A DNA stretch of 64,000 bases from Petropleomorpha daqingensis (GTDB lineage Bacteria > Actinomycetota > Actinomycetes > Mycobacteriales > Geodermatophilaceae). The stretch is taken from NCBI RefSeq assembly GCF_013408985.1, contig NZ_JACBZT010000001.1, positions 3,224,001 to 3,288,000 of the forward strand. The letters run 5' to 3'. The position numbers and the translations under genes were made by a program. This document shows positions 54,457-62,469 of this stretch, in pieces. Numbering within the stretch: the stretch's first letter is position 1; the number at the start of each line of letters is the position of its first letter. Under the pieces are notes generated by a model. The model was given only the letters and a program-made list of their open reading frames with translations, was not told where the DNA came from and did no database searches.

Positions 54457-54969
54457 GCCGTAGCCGGCGACCGACGGGCCGTCGGGGAAGCGGCCGTCGC
54501 GGATCCGCGCCCGGAGTTCGTCCTCGGGGACGAACGTGCACGTCATGTCGGCCTCGGTGGCCTCGCGGGCGGTCTCGCCGGGGGTGAGGTCGGTGGCCAG
54601 CCACACGTCGAACTCCTGGGTGGTGAGCCCGGGGGCGAGGTCGAGGTGGCCCAGGTGGCGCAGGCTGCCGGCCCGGAACCCGGTCTCCTCGGCGAGCTCG
54701 GCGCGGGCCAGCTCCTCGGGGGTGCCGGTCGCGCCGTGGGTCCACGTGCCCTGCGGGAAGCCGGGCACCCGGCGCTCGACCGGCAGGCGGTACTCCTCGA
54801 CCACCCAGAAGCCGCCCCGCTCGAAGGGCAGCACGAGCGCGAAGTGCTCCTTCTCGACCACGCCGTAGACGCCCGGCGAGCCGTCGGCGTGCTCGACGGC
54901 GTCCTCCCGCACGCGGATCCACGGGTTGCGGTAGACCTCCCGGCTGCCCGTCGTCCGCACGTCCCCCAC
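54436..54969 (-). CDS. Nudix hydrolase (ADP-ribose pyrophosphatase-like)
   Basis: A 177-residue protein. The Nudix box is GTPEELARAELAEETGF with the REUxEE-type Glu cluster (the Arg is replaced by Ala in AELAEE). LPFERGGFWVVEEYRLPVERRV and PQGTWTHG are typical of ADP-sugar pyrophosphatases. Start GTG 54967-54969. Convergent with nadK, suggesting a nucleotide-cofactor theme, though this may be chance. Confidence 0.82.
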   Translation of the reverse strand: MGDVRTTGSREVYRNPWIRVREDAVEHADGSPGVYGVVEKEHFALVLPFERGGFWVVEEYRLPVERRVPGFPQGTWTHGATGTPEELARAELAEETGFRAGSLRHLGHLDLAPGLTTQEFDVWLATDLTPGETAREATEADMTCTFVPEDELRARIRDGRFPDGPSVAGYGLLLLGR

Positions 54970-54973
54970 CCTG

Positions 54974-55564
54974 TCAGAGCCGACGGCGGCGCCACCGGCT
55001 GACCGGCTCGCCGGGCGCGAGGCTGCGCAGCCGGAGATCGCCGATGACCGCGTGCGCCCGGACGACGACCCGTGGGGTGCCGGGCGTCCGCGGTACCGGC
55101 GCCAGCTCGATCCGGCGGTTGCCGAGCACCGCGAAGCCGTCGAGCTCGCCGTCCACGCCCTCGTCGAGGATCACGTCGACGTCGCCGAGCCCGGTCCAGA
55201 GGTCGAACTCGATCCGCTCGGCGTCGGTGCGCAGGCCGCGCAGGTCGATCCGGACGTCGCCGAGCACGGTGCCGACCCTGCGCGGCAGCTCGGCGCCGCC
55301 GGCCAGCCGCACGTCGCCGAGGACGTTGACCAAGCTCTCCGGGTGCCGCTGCCCGACGACCTCGACCTGCTGCGGCGGCAGGTCGGCGAGCAGCGGCCGC
55401 AGCTCGGTCGTGGTCACCGCGGACTGGGCGATCGCGGCCCGCTCCTGGAACTCCTCGGCGGTGATCCGGCCGTCGGCCAGAGCCTGCTCCAGGCGGTCGA
55501 CGGCGGCCTGCCGGTCGGCGTCCGATGCTCGCAGGGAGGCCTGCTGCGGGGGGATGTCGGTCAT
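54974..55564 (-). CDS. DUF1707 and adhesin-like beta-domain protein
   Basis: A 196-residue protein with an N-terminal DUF1707 helix-turn region (LRASDADRQAAVDRLEQALADGRITAEEFQERA, about 11-45) and a C-terminal beta-solenoid-like region of repeated LGDVR strands (VNVLGDVRLAGG, VLGDVRIDLRG, GLGDVDVIL, VIGDLRLRS). The architecture is common in actinobacteria; no function is established. ATG 55562-55564. Confidence 0.8.
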   Translation of the reverse strand: MTDIPPQQASLRASDADRQAAVDRLEQALADGRITAEEFQERAAIAQSAVTTTELRPLLADLPPQQVEVVGQRHPESLVNVLGDVRLAGGAELPRRVGTVLGDVRIDLRGLRTDAERIEFDLWTGLGDVDVILDEGVDGELDGFAVLGNRRIELAPVPRTPGTPRVVVRAHAVIGDLRLRSLAPGEPVSRWRRRRL

Positions 55565-55617
55565 GGCTCGCCGCCTCGCTCGTCTCGCACTGCGCCGCGA
55601 GCAGCCTGGCACGAGGG

Positions 55618-56178
55618 CTAGGGGCTCGTCACGCGCCGGGCGAGGTCCGGGTAGTCGAGCACGAAGCCGGCGGAGTCGACGACGAGGTCGGCGGTGAAGT
55701 CCCCGCTGGCGAAGCGGACCAGTGCGCCGGTCGGCGTCGTCCGCAGGTGCTCGTAGCGCTGCACCGACACGTGCACCCGGAGGTCGGGCACCGACACCCA
55801 GGCCATCGTGAGCTCGACCGCGCCGGGCTCCTGGTGCAGCCGGTACCGCCGGATCGGCATCGTGTTGGTCAGCGGCGAGAGCCCGAGGTCGCAGTCCTCG
55901 GCTCCGGTCAACCCCGCGAGGTCGCTGCTCCACCGGCCGTCCGGGGTCCGCTCCAGGTGGAGCGTCCGCCGCCAGCCGTCGCCGGCGGCGGTGACGTGCA
56001 GCGCCCGGGTGATCCAGTTCGCGGTGGTCTCGAGGACGTAGTCCAGGCGGTAGGGCTCCGGGGTGAGCCCGAGCTGGACGCCCGTGGCGGACAACCGGTC
56101 CTCGTCCAGCCCGACGTCGGCCGTCTCGGCCCGCCACTCGTCGGTTCCCGCCCACGTCAGCACCGGCACGGCCACCAC
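55618..56178 (-). CDS. DUF1089-type putative glycolipid-binding protein
   Basis: A 186-residue protein with the family pattern VLTWAGTDEWRAETADVGL, YRLDYVLETTANWITRALHV, GRWSSDLAGLTGAEDCDL and SPLTNTMPIRRYRL. The annotation glycolipid-binding comes from fold similarity to LolA/LprG-like half-barrels; no signal peptide is present. Several GTG starts lie within 56163-56178; the longest compatible one is used. Confidence 0.75.
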   Translation of the reverse strand: MVAVPVLTWAGTDEWRAETADVGLDEDRLSATGVQLGLTPEPYRLDYVLETTANWITRALHVTAAGDGWRRTLHLERTPDGRWSSDLAGLTGAEDCDLGLSPLTNTMPIRRYRLHQEPGAVELTMAWVSVPDLRVHVSVQRYEHLRTTPTGALVRFASGDFTADLVVDSAGFVLDYPDLARRVTSP

Positions 56179-56192
56179 TGTGCCGGGACGTC

Positions 56193-56978
56193 TCAGGGCA
56201 GCGGGAACGGGGCGTCGTCCGGAGCCGGGAGGTCGCCGTCGGCGGTGGCCGTGACGGTGAGCTCGCCGAGCGTCGCCGCGTCGCCGAAGAGGGTGAGGAA
56301 CGCGGTGTCGGCCGCGTCGCGGCCGGCGCAGATGCGCACCAGCGACGACGTCGGCGCCAGCCGGGTGGCGTCCACGACGCACCAGGTGCCGTCGACATCG
56401 GCCTCGACGACGGCGTGGAAGTCCATGGGGTCCAGGCCCGGGGCGTAGACGGCGACCAACCGGGCCGGTACCTCCAGCGCGCGCAGCAGGGTGATCGTCA
56501 GGTGCGCGTAGTCGCGGCAGACGCCCCGCCCGGCCAGCAGGGTGTCGACGGCGGTGTCCACCGGCCGGCTGGCGCCCGAGGTGTAGACCAGCCGGCCGTG
56601 CACCCAGTCGGCGACGGCGCGGACCAGCTCCGCCCGCGGCAGGCCCGTGTCGAACTCGGTCGCCGCGAAGCCCTCGAGCTGGTCGGAGGGGCAGTAGCGG
56701 CTGGGTCGCAGCGCCGTCGCCCAGTCGGCGGGGGTCACCGCGCGCGGCCGGCCGCCGTCTTCGGCCGAGGCGGTGTACGTGACGGTCGTGCGCCCGGCCG
56801 GCAGCCGCAGCCGGTGCACCCGGGCACCGTCGACGGGAAACTCCTCGGCCCCGACCGGGTGGCCGTCGGTCAGCACCGTGAGCGTCTCGGTGGTCGGCGC
56901 GGCGACGGCCACCTGGAGCAGTGCCGTCGCCGGGCCGGGGGAGTCGACCGTGAGCGTGGCGGCGACGTCGATGCGCAT
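56193..56978 (-). CDS. Transglutaminase-like cysteine protease-fold protein
   Basis: A 261-residue protein. The C-terminal catalytic domain has Cys in LLAGRGVCRDYAHLTITLLR, His in DFHAVVEADVDG and Asp in TWCVVDATRLAP, the Cys-His-Asp triad of transglutaminase-like enzymes. An N-terminal beta domain (about 1-75) precedes it. There is no signal peptide, so it is cytosolic. Such proteins are often amidases or peptidases of unknown substrate. Confidence 0.85.
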   Translation of the reverse strand: MRIDVAATLTVDSPGPATALLQVAVAAPTTETLTVLTDGHPVGAEEFPVDGARVHRLRLPAGRTTVTYTASAEDGGRPRAVTPADWATALRPSRYCPSDQLEGFAATEFDTGLPRAELVRAVADWVHGRLVYTSGASRPVDTAVDTLLAGRGVCRDYAHLTITLLRALEVPARLVAVYAPGLDPMDFHAVVEADVDGTWCVVDATRLAPTSSLVRICAGRDAADTAFLTLFGDAATLGELTVTATADGDLPAPDDAPFPLP

Positions 56979-57046
56979 GCGGGCATGGTGTCCGCCCGTC
57001 GGCCCGTGCGCCCTGTGTGCTCGGTCACCGTGGTGAAGTGGTTGCC

Positions 57047-57847
57047 GTGCGAAACGTTTCCTGGCGGCGCTACGTGGCGCTCGGCGACTCCTTCACCGAG
57101 GGCCTGAACGACCCCGATCCGGCCCGTCCGGGCGAGTACCGCGGCTGGGCCGACCGGCTCGCCGAGCACCTCGCGGCCGCGACGCCGGAGTCCGACGTCG
57201 AGTACGCCAACCTGGCCATCCGGGGCCGGCTGGTGCGCCAGATCCTCGACGAGCAGCTGCCGGTGGCGCTCGAGGCGCGGCCCGACCTGGTCAGCCTGGT
57301 CGGCGGCGGCAACGACCTGCTGCGCCCCGGCGGCGACCCCGACGCGCTCGCGGCTCTGATCGAGGACGCGGTGGCGAAGCTCCGCGCGACCGGCGCCGAC
57401 GTGCTCATCGCCACCGGCACCGACACCCGGCTGACGCCGCTGCTGCGCCGGATCCGCGGCCGGGTCGCGATCTTCAACGCGAACCTCTTCTCGATCGCCG
57501 CCCGGCACGACGCCTTCGTGCTCGACCAGTGGGGCGCGACCTGGCTGCAGGACTGGCGGATGTGGGACAGCGACCGCATCCACCTCACCGCCGAGGGGCA
57601 CCGCCGGATGGGTCTGGCCGCGGCCGCCGTCCTCGGCGTGCCGGTGCACGACGCCGGCGACTGGTCGACACCGCTGCCCCCGCTGCCGCCGCGACCGCTG
57701 CGGACCGCGGTGAGCGAGGAGGCCGCCTGGGTCCGCGGATTCGTCGCGCCGTGGGTCGGCCGCCGGCTGCGCGGCACGTCGTCCGGCGACGGGCGGGCGG
57801 CCAAGCGGCCGGTGCCCCTAGCGCTGCCCCGCCAGCCGATCGCGTAG
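57047..57847 (+). CDS. SGNH/GDSL-family hydrolase
   Basis: A 266-residue esterase-like enzyme: block I VALGDSFTEGL (Ser), block III GGGNDLL (Asn) and block V DRIHLTAEGH (Asp and His). No signal peptide is visible. GTG 57047 is used; GTG 57038 or 57017 are possible. The C-terminal 50 residues are Pro/Arg-rich. The 3' end overlaps the convergent GNAT gene by 30 bp. Confidence 0.85.
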   Translation: MRNVSWRRYVALGDSFTEGLNDPDPARPGEYRGWADRLAEHLAAATPESDVEYANLAIRGRLVRQILDEQLPVALEARPDLVSLVGGGNDLLRPGGDPDALAALIEDAVAKLRATGADVLIATGTDTRLTPLLRRIRGRVAIFNANLFSIAARHDAFVLDQWGATWLQDWRMWDSDRIHLTAEGHRRMGLAAAAVLGVPVHDAGDWSTPLPPLPPRPLRTAVSEEAAWVRGFVAPWVGRRLRGTSSGDGRAAKRPVPLALPRQPIA

Positions 57848-58459
57848 CCCGTCCCGGACCGCCGGCCACTCCTCGGCGGTGATGGCGAACAGCACCGTGT
57901 CGCGGACGGTGCCGTCGTCCCGGCGCTGGTAGCGGCGCAGCGTGCCCTCGTAGCGCGCGCCGAGCCGGGCGATCGCCTGCTGCGAGCGGACGTTGCGGAC
58001 GTCGGTCTTCAGCTGCACCCGGCCCGCGCCGAGCGCCTCGAAGGCGTGCGTCAGGAGCAGCAGCTTCGTCTCGGGGTTGACCGCGCTCGCCCACACCGCC
58101 GGCGTGTAGGTGGTGAAGCCGATCTCCAGGCGGGCGTCGGGTGCGGACACCTCGAGGTAGGAGGACATGCCGACGACGGCGCCGCCGACCAGCCGGACCA
58201 GCCACGGGAAGCGGCCGGCGGCCAGCGCCCTGTCGAGCACGGCGGCCATGGCCGCGGCGTCGGCCGGCCGGCCGGCGACGTGCCGCCACACCGCGTCGTG
58301 GTCCAGCGCCTCGTGCAGTTCGGCGGCGTCCCGGTGCGGCACGACCGGGGTCAGGACGACGGTGTCGCCGCGCAGCTCGGTGTCGGGAGCCGGCGGCCAG
58401 CTCATCGCGGGCCACGGGACGTCGTCGGGCCGGGAGTCGGCGACCGGGTCGAAGCGCAC
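57818..58459 (-). CDS. GNAT acetyltransferase (RimJ/RimL type)
   Basis: A 213-residue protein with LRGDTVVLTPVVPHRDAAEL, EIGFTTYTPAVWASAVNPETK, then LLLLTHAFEALGAGRVQLKTD and VRNVRSQQAIARLGARYEGTLRRY, the pattern of RimL-like N-acetyltransferases. The substrate is unknown. GTG start at 58457-58459. Confidence 0.85.
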   Translation of the reverse strand: MRFDPVADSRPDDVPWPAMSWPPAPDTELRGDTVVLTPVVPHRDAAELHEALDHDAVWRHVAGRPADAAAMAAVLDRALAAGRFPWLVRLVGGAVVGMSSYLEVSAPDARLEIGFTTYTPAVWASAVNPETKLLLLTHAFEALGAGRVQLKTDVRNVRSQQAIARLGARYEGTLRRYQRRDDGTVRDTVLFAITAEEWPAVRDGLRDRLAGQR

Positions 58460-58541
58460 GGCCGACAGCCTGGCAGGAACGCTGCGGTGGTCGTCGTCCC
58501 GGCCCCTCGTGCCCGCCGGACCGACCCGCCACGCTGGGCGC

Positions 58542-58721
58542 GTGCTGGAGATGCGCGGGAGCTGCGAGCGGTGCGGAACCGATCTACCGGCCGACGGGGA
58601 GGCGATGACCTGCGTCTACGAGTGCACGTTCTGCCCGGCGTGCACCGAGGCGATGTCCGGGGTCTGCCCGAACTGCTCCGGCGAGCTCGTCCGCCGCCCC
58701 CGTGCGGTTTCGCGCGCTTAA
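58542..58721 (+). CDS. DUF1272 zinc-ribbon-like small protein
   Basis: A 59-residue protein with Cys pairs CERCG, CTFCPACTE and CPNC that would form a zinc-binding fold; MRGSCERCGTDLPADGEAM and GVCPNCSGELVRRPR match the DUF1272 pattern. GTG 58542. Its TAA lies inside a 42-bp perfect palindrome. Function unknown. Confidence 0.8.
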   Translation: MLEMRGSCERCGTDLPADGEAMTCVYECTFCPACTEAMSGVCPNCSGELVRRPRAVSRA

Positions 58722-58747
58722 CCGCGCGCGGTTAAGCGCGCGAAACC
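58706..58747. terminator. 42-bp perfect palindrome between convergent genes
   Basis: Bases 58706-58726 and 58727-58747 are exact reverse complements with no spacer. The palindrome includes the last codons and TAA of the DUF1272 gene and ends 7 nt before the stop of the GGDEF-EAL gene. It is the longest perfect palindrome I found here. Probable bidirectional terminator; RNA from either strand would fold into a 19- to 20-bp hairpin. Confidence 0.65.
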
Positions 58748-58754
58748 ACCTGGG

Positions 58755-60731
58755 TCAGTCCTCCGGGGACTCCTCGACCAGGTCCTCGGCCGGCTGCTCG
58801 GTCCGCCGCGGCGCCGGGTACGGCTCGTCGTCCTCGTGCTCGTCGTAGGGGAGCAGAGCGGAGAGGTCGTCGGTCTCGTGCCGGGCCGGCGGCGCCGGGC
58901 GCAGCTCCGGGTACTCGCCGGTGAGCTCCTCCGGGGTGTCCTCGACGGTCTCCGCGGCCGGGGCGTCGGTCACCTCGTCGATGAGCACCTCGGCCGGGGT
59001 GGGCAGCGGCGCGGGGCGACCGAACGCGAAGCCCTGGGCCATCGCGCAGCCGTGCCGCAGCAGCCAGTCGGCCTGGTCGAGGTCCTCGATGCCCTCGGCG
59101 ATCACCTGCAGGCCCATGCCGCGGCCGAGCTGCAGCAGCCCGTGCACCAGCGCGGCGGTCGAGGGCTCGGTGACGACGTCGGCCACGAACGAGCGGTCGA
59201 TCTTGACCGTGTGGATCGGCAGCCGGTGCAGCGCGGTGATCGCCGAGTACCCGGTGCCGAAGTCGTCGAGCGCGAGCGTGACGCCCCGCTCGGTGACGAC
59301 GGCGACCGCGTGCAGCGTCGCCTCCGCGGCGAACAGCGCCGTCGACTCGGTGATCTCCAGCTCCAGCCGCTCGGGCGGCAGGCCGGACTCCTCCAGCGCC
59401 GCGGTGACGAGTTCGCTGAAGCCCTCCTCGGCGAGGTGCCGGGCGGAGATGTTGACGTGCACGCGCAGGTCCGACGGCCACGTGGCGGCGTCGTTGCAGG
59501 CCTGCCGCAGCACCCACGCGCCGAGCTTGGAGGTCAGCCGGTTGTTCTCGGCGGCGGGCAGGAAGACGCCGGGCGGGAGCAGGCCGCGGGTCGGGTGCTG
59601 CCAGCGGATCAGCGCCTCGTAGCCGAGCAGCGTCTCGTCGGCCAGGTGGACGATCGGCTGGTAGAACAGCCGCAGCTCGCCGTTGTCGATGGCGTGGCGC
59701 AGGTCGGTCTCCAGCTGCAGCTGGTCGATCTCGCTGCTGGACAGCGCGCCCTCGTGCACCTCGATCCGCCCGCTGCCGTCGGCCTTGGCCCGGGTCAGCG
59801 CGCTCTGGGCCTGGCGCAGCAGGTCGTCGGGGGTCGAGTCCGATCCGAGGGTCAGCCCGACGCTCGCCGACAGCGTGATCTCGCGGTCGAGGACGACGAA
59901 CGGCTCGTCGAGCACCGACAGCAGCCGGTCGGCCAGGGCACGCAGCCCGTCGAGGTCCTCGACGTCCTCGGCCACCACGAGGAACTCGTCGGCGCCGAGC
60001 CGGACGGCGGTGTCCTCGACGCGGGTGCTCCAGCGCAGCCGGTCGGCGACCTGGGACAGCAGCGCGTCACCGGCCTCGTGGCCGAGCGCCTCGTTGATCG
60101 CTTTGAACCGGTCGATGTTGATGTGCACCAGGCCGACCTGCAGCCCCCGGCGACGGGAGAGCGCGACCGCGTGCCGCAGCCGGTCGGTCAGCGCCCGGCG
60201 GTTGGGCAGGCCGGTCAGCGGGTCGGTGAACGCGCGGCGGACGAGGTCCTCCTCGGCCCGGCGGCGGTCGGTCACGTCGACCAGGGAGAGGACGACGAAC
60301 TGCGGCTCGCCGCCGGTGTGCCGGACGACGTCGTGCGCCTGGACCACCCACAGCTCGGTGCCGTCGGAGCGGCGCATCCGCCGCTCGCCGTCGAGCAGGA
60401 GGTTCGGGTCGAGACCCTCCTCGCCGGGGCCGGGCAGCACGTTGAGCTCGGTGACCGGCGGGTCGTCGGGGTGGGCGAGCAGGTCGACGTGCCGGCCGGT
60501 CAGGTCCTCGGCGGTGCGGCCGGTCAGCCCGCACATCACCGGGTTGGGCACCAGGATGTGACCCTCGAGGTCGACGAGGGCCTTGGCGATCGGGGCGCCG
60601 AGGAACAGGGCCTGGAACAGCTGGCCGCGGTCGGCGAGCAGGGTGTCGATGGCCCGCAGCCGATGCGGGGCACCGGCCGAGGGCCGGGGCGTGCCGGGTG
60701 CGGGTGAGTTCACCTGAACAGAGTCGGCCAT
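58755..60731 (-). CDS. PAS-GGDEF-EAL cyclic-di-GMP signalling protein
   Basis: A 658-residue soluble protein. A PAS domain (about 30-155, VDLEGHILVPNPVMCGLTGR, VSLVDVTDRRRAEEDL) precedes a GGDEF domain with NIDRFKAINEALGHEAGDALL but GADEF (246-250) in place of GGDEF. An EAL domain follows with the intact EAL (372-374), NISARHL, ELEITES, DDFGTGYS, KIDRSF and EGIED residues. It most likely works as a c-di-GMP phosphodiesterase with a GTP-binding or weak cyclase domain. An acidic, disordered tail (about 590-658) ends it. ATG 60729-60731. Confidence 0.9.
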   Translation of the reverse strand: MADSVQVNSPAPGTPRPSAGAPHRLRAIDTLLADRGQLFQALFLGAPIAKALVDLEGHILVPNPVMCGLTGRTAEDLTGRHVDLLAHPDDPPVTELNVLPGPGEEGLDPNLLLDGERRMRRSDGTELWVVQAHDVVRHTGGEPQFVVLSLVDVTDRRRAEEDLVRRAFTDPLTGLPNRRALTDRLRHAVALSRRRGLQVGLVHINIDRFKAINEALGHEAGDALLSQVADRLRWSTRVEDTAVRLGADEFLVVAEDVEDLDGLRALADRLLSVLDEPFVVLDREITLSASVGLTLGSDSTPDDLLRQAQSALTRAKADGSGRIEVHEGALSSSEIDQLQLETDLRHAIDNGELRLFYQPIVHLADETLLGYEALIRWQHPTRGLLPPGVFLPAAENNRLTSKLGAWVLRQACNDAATWPSDLRVHVNISARHLAEEGFSELVTAALEESGLPPERLELEITESTALFAAEATLHAVAVVTERGVTLALDDFGTGYSAITALHRLPIHTVKIDRSFVADVVTEPSTAALVHGLLQLGRGMGLQVIAEGIEDLDQADWLLRHGCAMAQGFAFGRPAPLPTPAEVLIDEVTDAPAAETVEDTPEELTGEYPELRPAPPARHETDDLSALLPYDEHEDDEPYPAPRRTEQPAEDLVEESPED

Positions 60732-60893
60732 CGACGGCCGGAAGTGGCGGAACCTGCCGACGGAGAGTCGTGGTCGCGTCGCTACTCAACGTAGTGATTC
60801 CTCGGTGCACCACCGTCGGCATGGCACACCTCACCAAAGGTCGGTGCGGTTCCCGCCGGGAATCGACGACGGCCCGTCGACGCTCTGGGGAAC

Positions 60894-61931
60894 GTGGACA
60901 AGAAGATCGGGTTCCTGTCGTTCGGGCACTGGCAGCCCATCCCCGGCTCGCAGGTGCGCACCGCGCGCGACGCGCTGGTGCAGAGCGTGGAGCTCGCGGT
61001 CGCCGCCGAGGAGCTCGGCGTGGACGGCGCGTTCGTCCGGGTGCACCACTTCGCCCGGCAGCTGGCCTCGCCGTTCCCGCTGCTGACCGCGATCGGCGTG
61101 CGGACCTCGCGGATCGAGATCGGCACCGGCGTCATCGACATGCGCTACGAGAACCCGCTGTACATGGCCGAGGAGGCGGCGGCCGCCGACCTGCTCAGCA
61201 GCGGCCGGCTGCAGCTCGGCGTCAGCCGGGGATCACCCGAGACCGCGCTGCGCGGCTCGGAGGCGTTCGGCTACGTCCCGCCGCCCGGGGCCGACGACGG
61301 CGAGCTGGCCCGGGAGAAGACGGCGCTGTTCCGCGCAGCGATCGCCGGTGCCACGGTGGTGGACGCCGACCCGCGGATGACCGGCGGCGCGAGCGGCCGG
61401 CTGGCCGTGCAGCCGCGCTCGGAGGGCCTGGCCGACCGCATCTGGTGGGGCTCGGGCACCCGCGCCACCGCCGTCTGGACCGCCGAGCAGGGCATGAACC
61501 TGATGAGCTCGACCCTGCTCAGCGAGGACACCGGGGTGCCGTTCGACGAGCTGCAGGCCGAGCAGATCGCGCTGTTCCGCGCGGCCTGGAAGGACGCCGG
61601 CTGGGAGCGCGAGCCCCGGGTCTCGGTGAGCCGCAGCGTGATGCCGCTGGTCACCGACACCGACCGGATGTACTTCGGCGACCGCTCGGGCAACGAGGAC
61701 CAGGTGGGGGTGCTCGAGGGCGTGCGGGCGCGGTTCGGCAAGAGCTACGTGGGCGAGCCGGACGAGCTGGCCGAGGAGCTGGCGAAGGACGCCGCCGTCC
61801 GGGATGCCGACACCTTGCTGCTGACCGTGCCGAACATGCTGGGCGTCGACTACAACGTCCACCTGCTCGAGACGATCACGAAGCACGTCGCCCCGGCGAT
61901 CGGCTGGGTGCACCCCGACGAGCGCGGCTGA
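60894..61931 (+). CDS. Luciferase-like (LLM) flavin-dependent monooxygenase
   Basis: A 345-residue TIM-barrel enzyme of the bacterial luciferase superfamily: VELAVAAEELGVDGAFVRVHHFARQ, IEIGTGVIDMRYENPLYMAEEAAAADLLS, LQLGVSRGSPETALR and WWGSGTRATAVW. The cofactor may be FMN or F420; the presence of fbiC in the window allows F420. GTG 60894. Substrate unknown. Confidence 0.85.
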   Translation: MDKKIGFLSFGHWQPIPGSQVRTARDALVQSVELAVAAEELGVDGAFVRVHHFARQLASPFPLLTAIGVRTSRIEIGTGVIDMRYENPLYMAEEAAAADLLSSGRLQLGVSRGSPETALRGSEAFGYVPPPGADDGELAREKTALFRAAIAGATVVDADPRMTGGASGRLAVQPRSEGLADRIWWGSGTRATAVWTAEQGMNLMSSTLLSEDTGVPFDELQAEQIALFRAAWKDAGWEREPRVSVSRSVMPLVTDTDRMYFGDRSGNEDQVGVLEGVRARFGKSYVGEPDELAEELAKDAAVRDADTLLLTVPNMLGVDYNVHLLETITKHVAPAIGWVHPDERG

Positions 61932-61971
61932 GGTGGTCGCCGTGAGCCGGCCGGCGCGAGACACTGCAGCG

Positions 61972-62469
61972 GTGACGCAGACCGCCGTCGACCTCGACCG
62001 GCACGTGTACGGCTCCGTCGAGGCGCCGATCCGCATCGTCGAGTACGGCGACTTCGAGTGCCCCTACTGCCGGGCGGCCGCACCGGTGCTCAAGGAGCTG
62101 GTCGACAGCTCCGCCGGCGTCGTGGCCCTCGTGTGGCGGCACTTCCCGCTGTTCACCGTGCACCCGTTCGCGCTCACCGCGGCGCTGGCGGCGGAGGCGG
62201 CCGGGCCGCTGTTCTGGCAGATGCATGACGAGCTGTTCGCCAACCAGGACCGGCTCACCGACGCCGACCTGTCCGCCTACGCCGAGCGGATCGGCGCCGG
62301 CCCCGTCTGCGGGCCGACGGCGCAGTCCTTCCGCGAGGCCGTGAAGGCCGACTACAAGTCCGGCGTCGCGCTCGGCGTCCGCGGCACGCCGACCCTGTTC
62401 ATCAACGGCGACCGCTACACCGGCAAGGTCAAGCTGGGGGAGCTCCGGCTGGCGCTCGGCCTGCGCTGA
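61972..62469 (+). CDS. DsbA-family thioredoxin-fold protein
   Basis: A 165-residue protein with the redox motif FECPYC after RIVEYGD, a helical insertion and the cis-Pro segment GVRGTPTLFING. It has no signal peptide, so it is a cytosolic thiol reductase-like protein. GTG 61972 is used, but the frame is open to 61933. Its TGA abuts the convergent nhaA stop in one TGATCA. NhaA is fused to or paired with DsbA-like domains in some actinobacteria, so adjacency may be meaningful. Confidence 0.85.
   Translation: MTQTAVDLDRHVYGSVEAPIRIVEYGDFECPYCRAAAPVLKELVDSSAGVVALVWRHFPLFTVHPFALTAALAAEAAGPLFWQMHDELFANQDRLTDADLSAYAERIGAGPVCGPTAQSFREAVKADYKSGVALGVRGTPTLFINGDRYTGKVKLGELRLALGLR

Noticed and set aside
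57909-58720. Plus-strand frames antisense to the GNAT gene, including the upstream part of the frame that contains DUF1272
   Set aside because: Only the last 59 codons from GTG 58542 show a family pattern; the rest is an antisense shadow.
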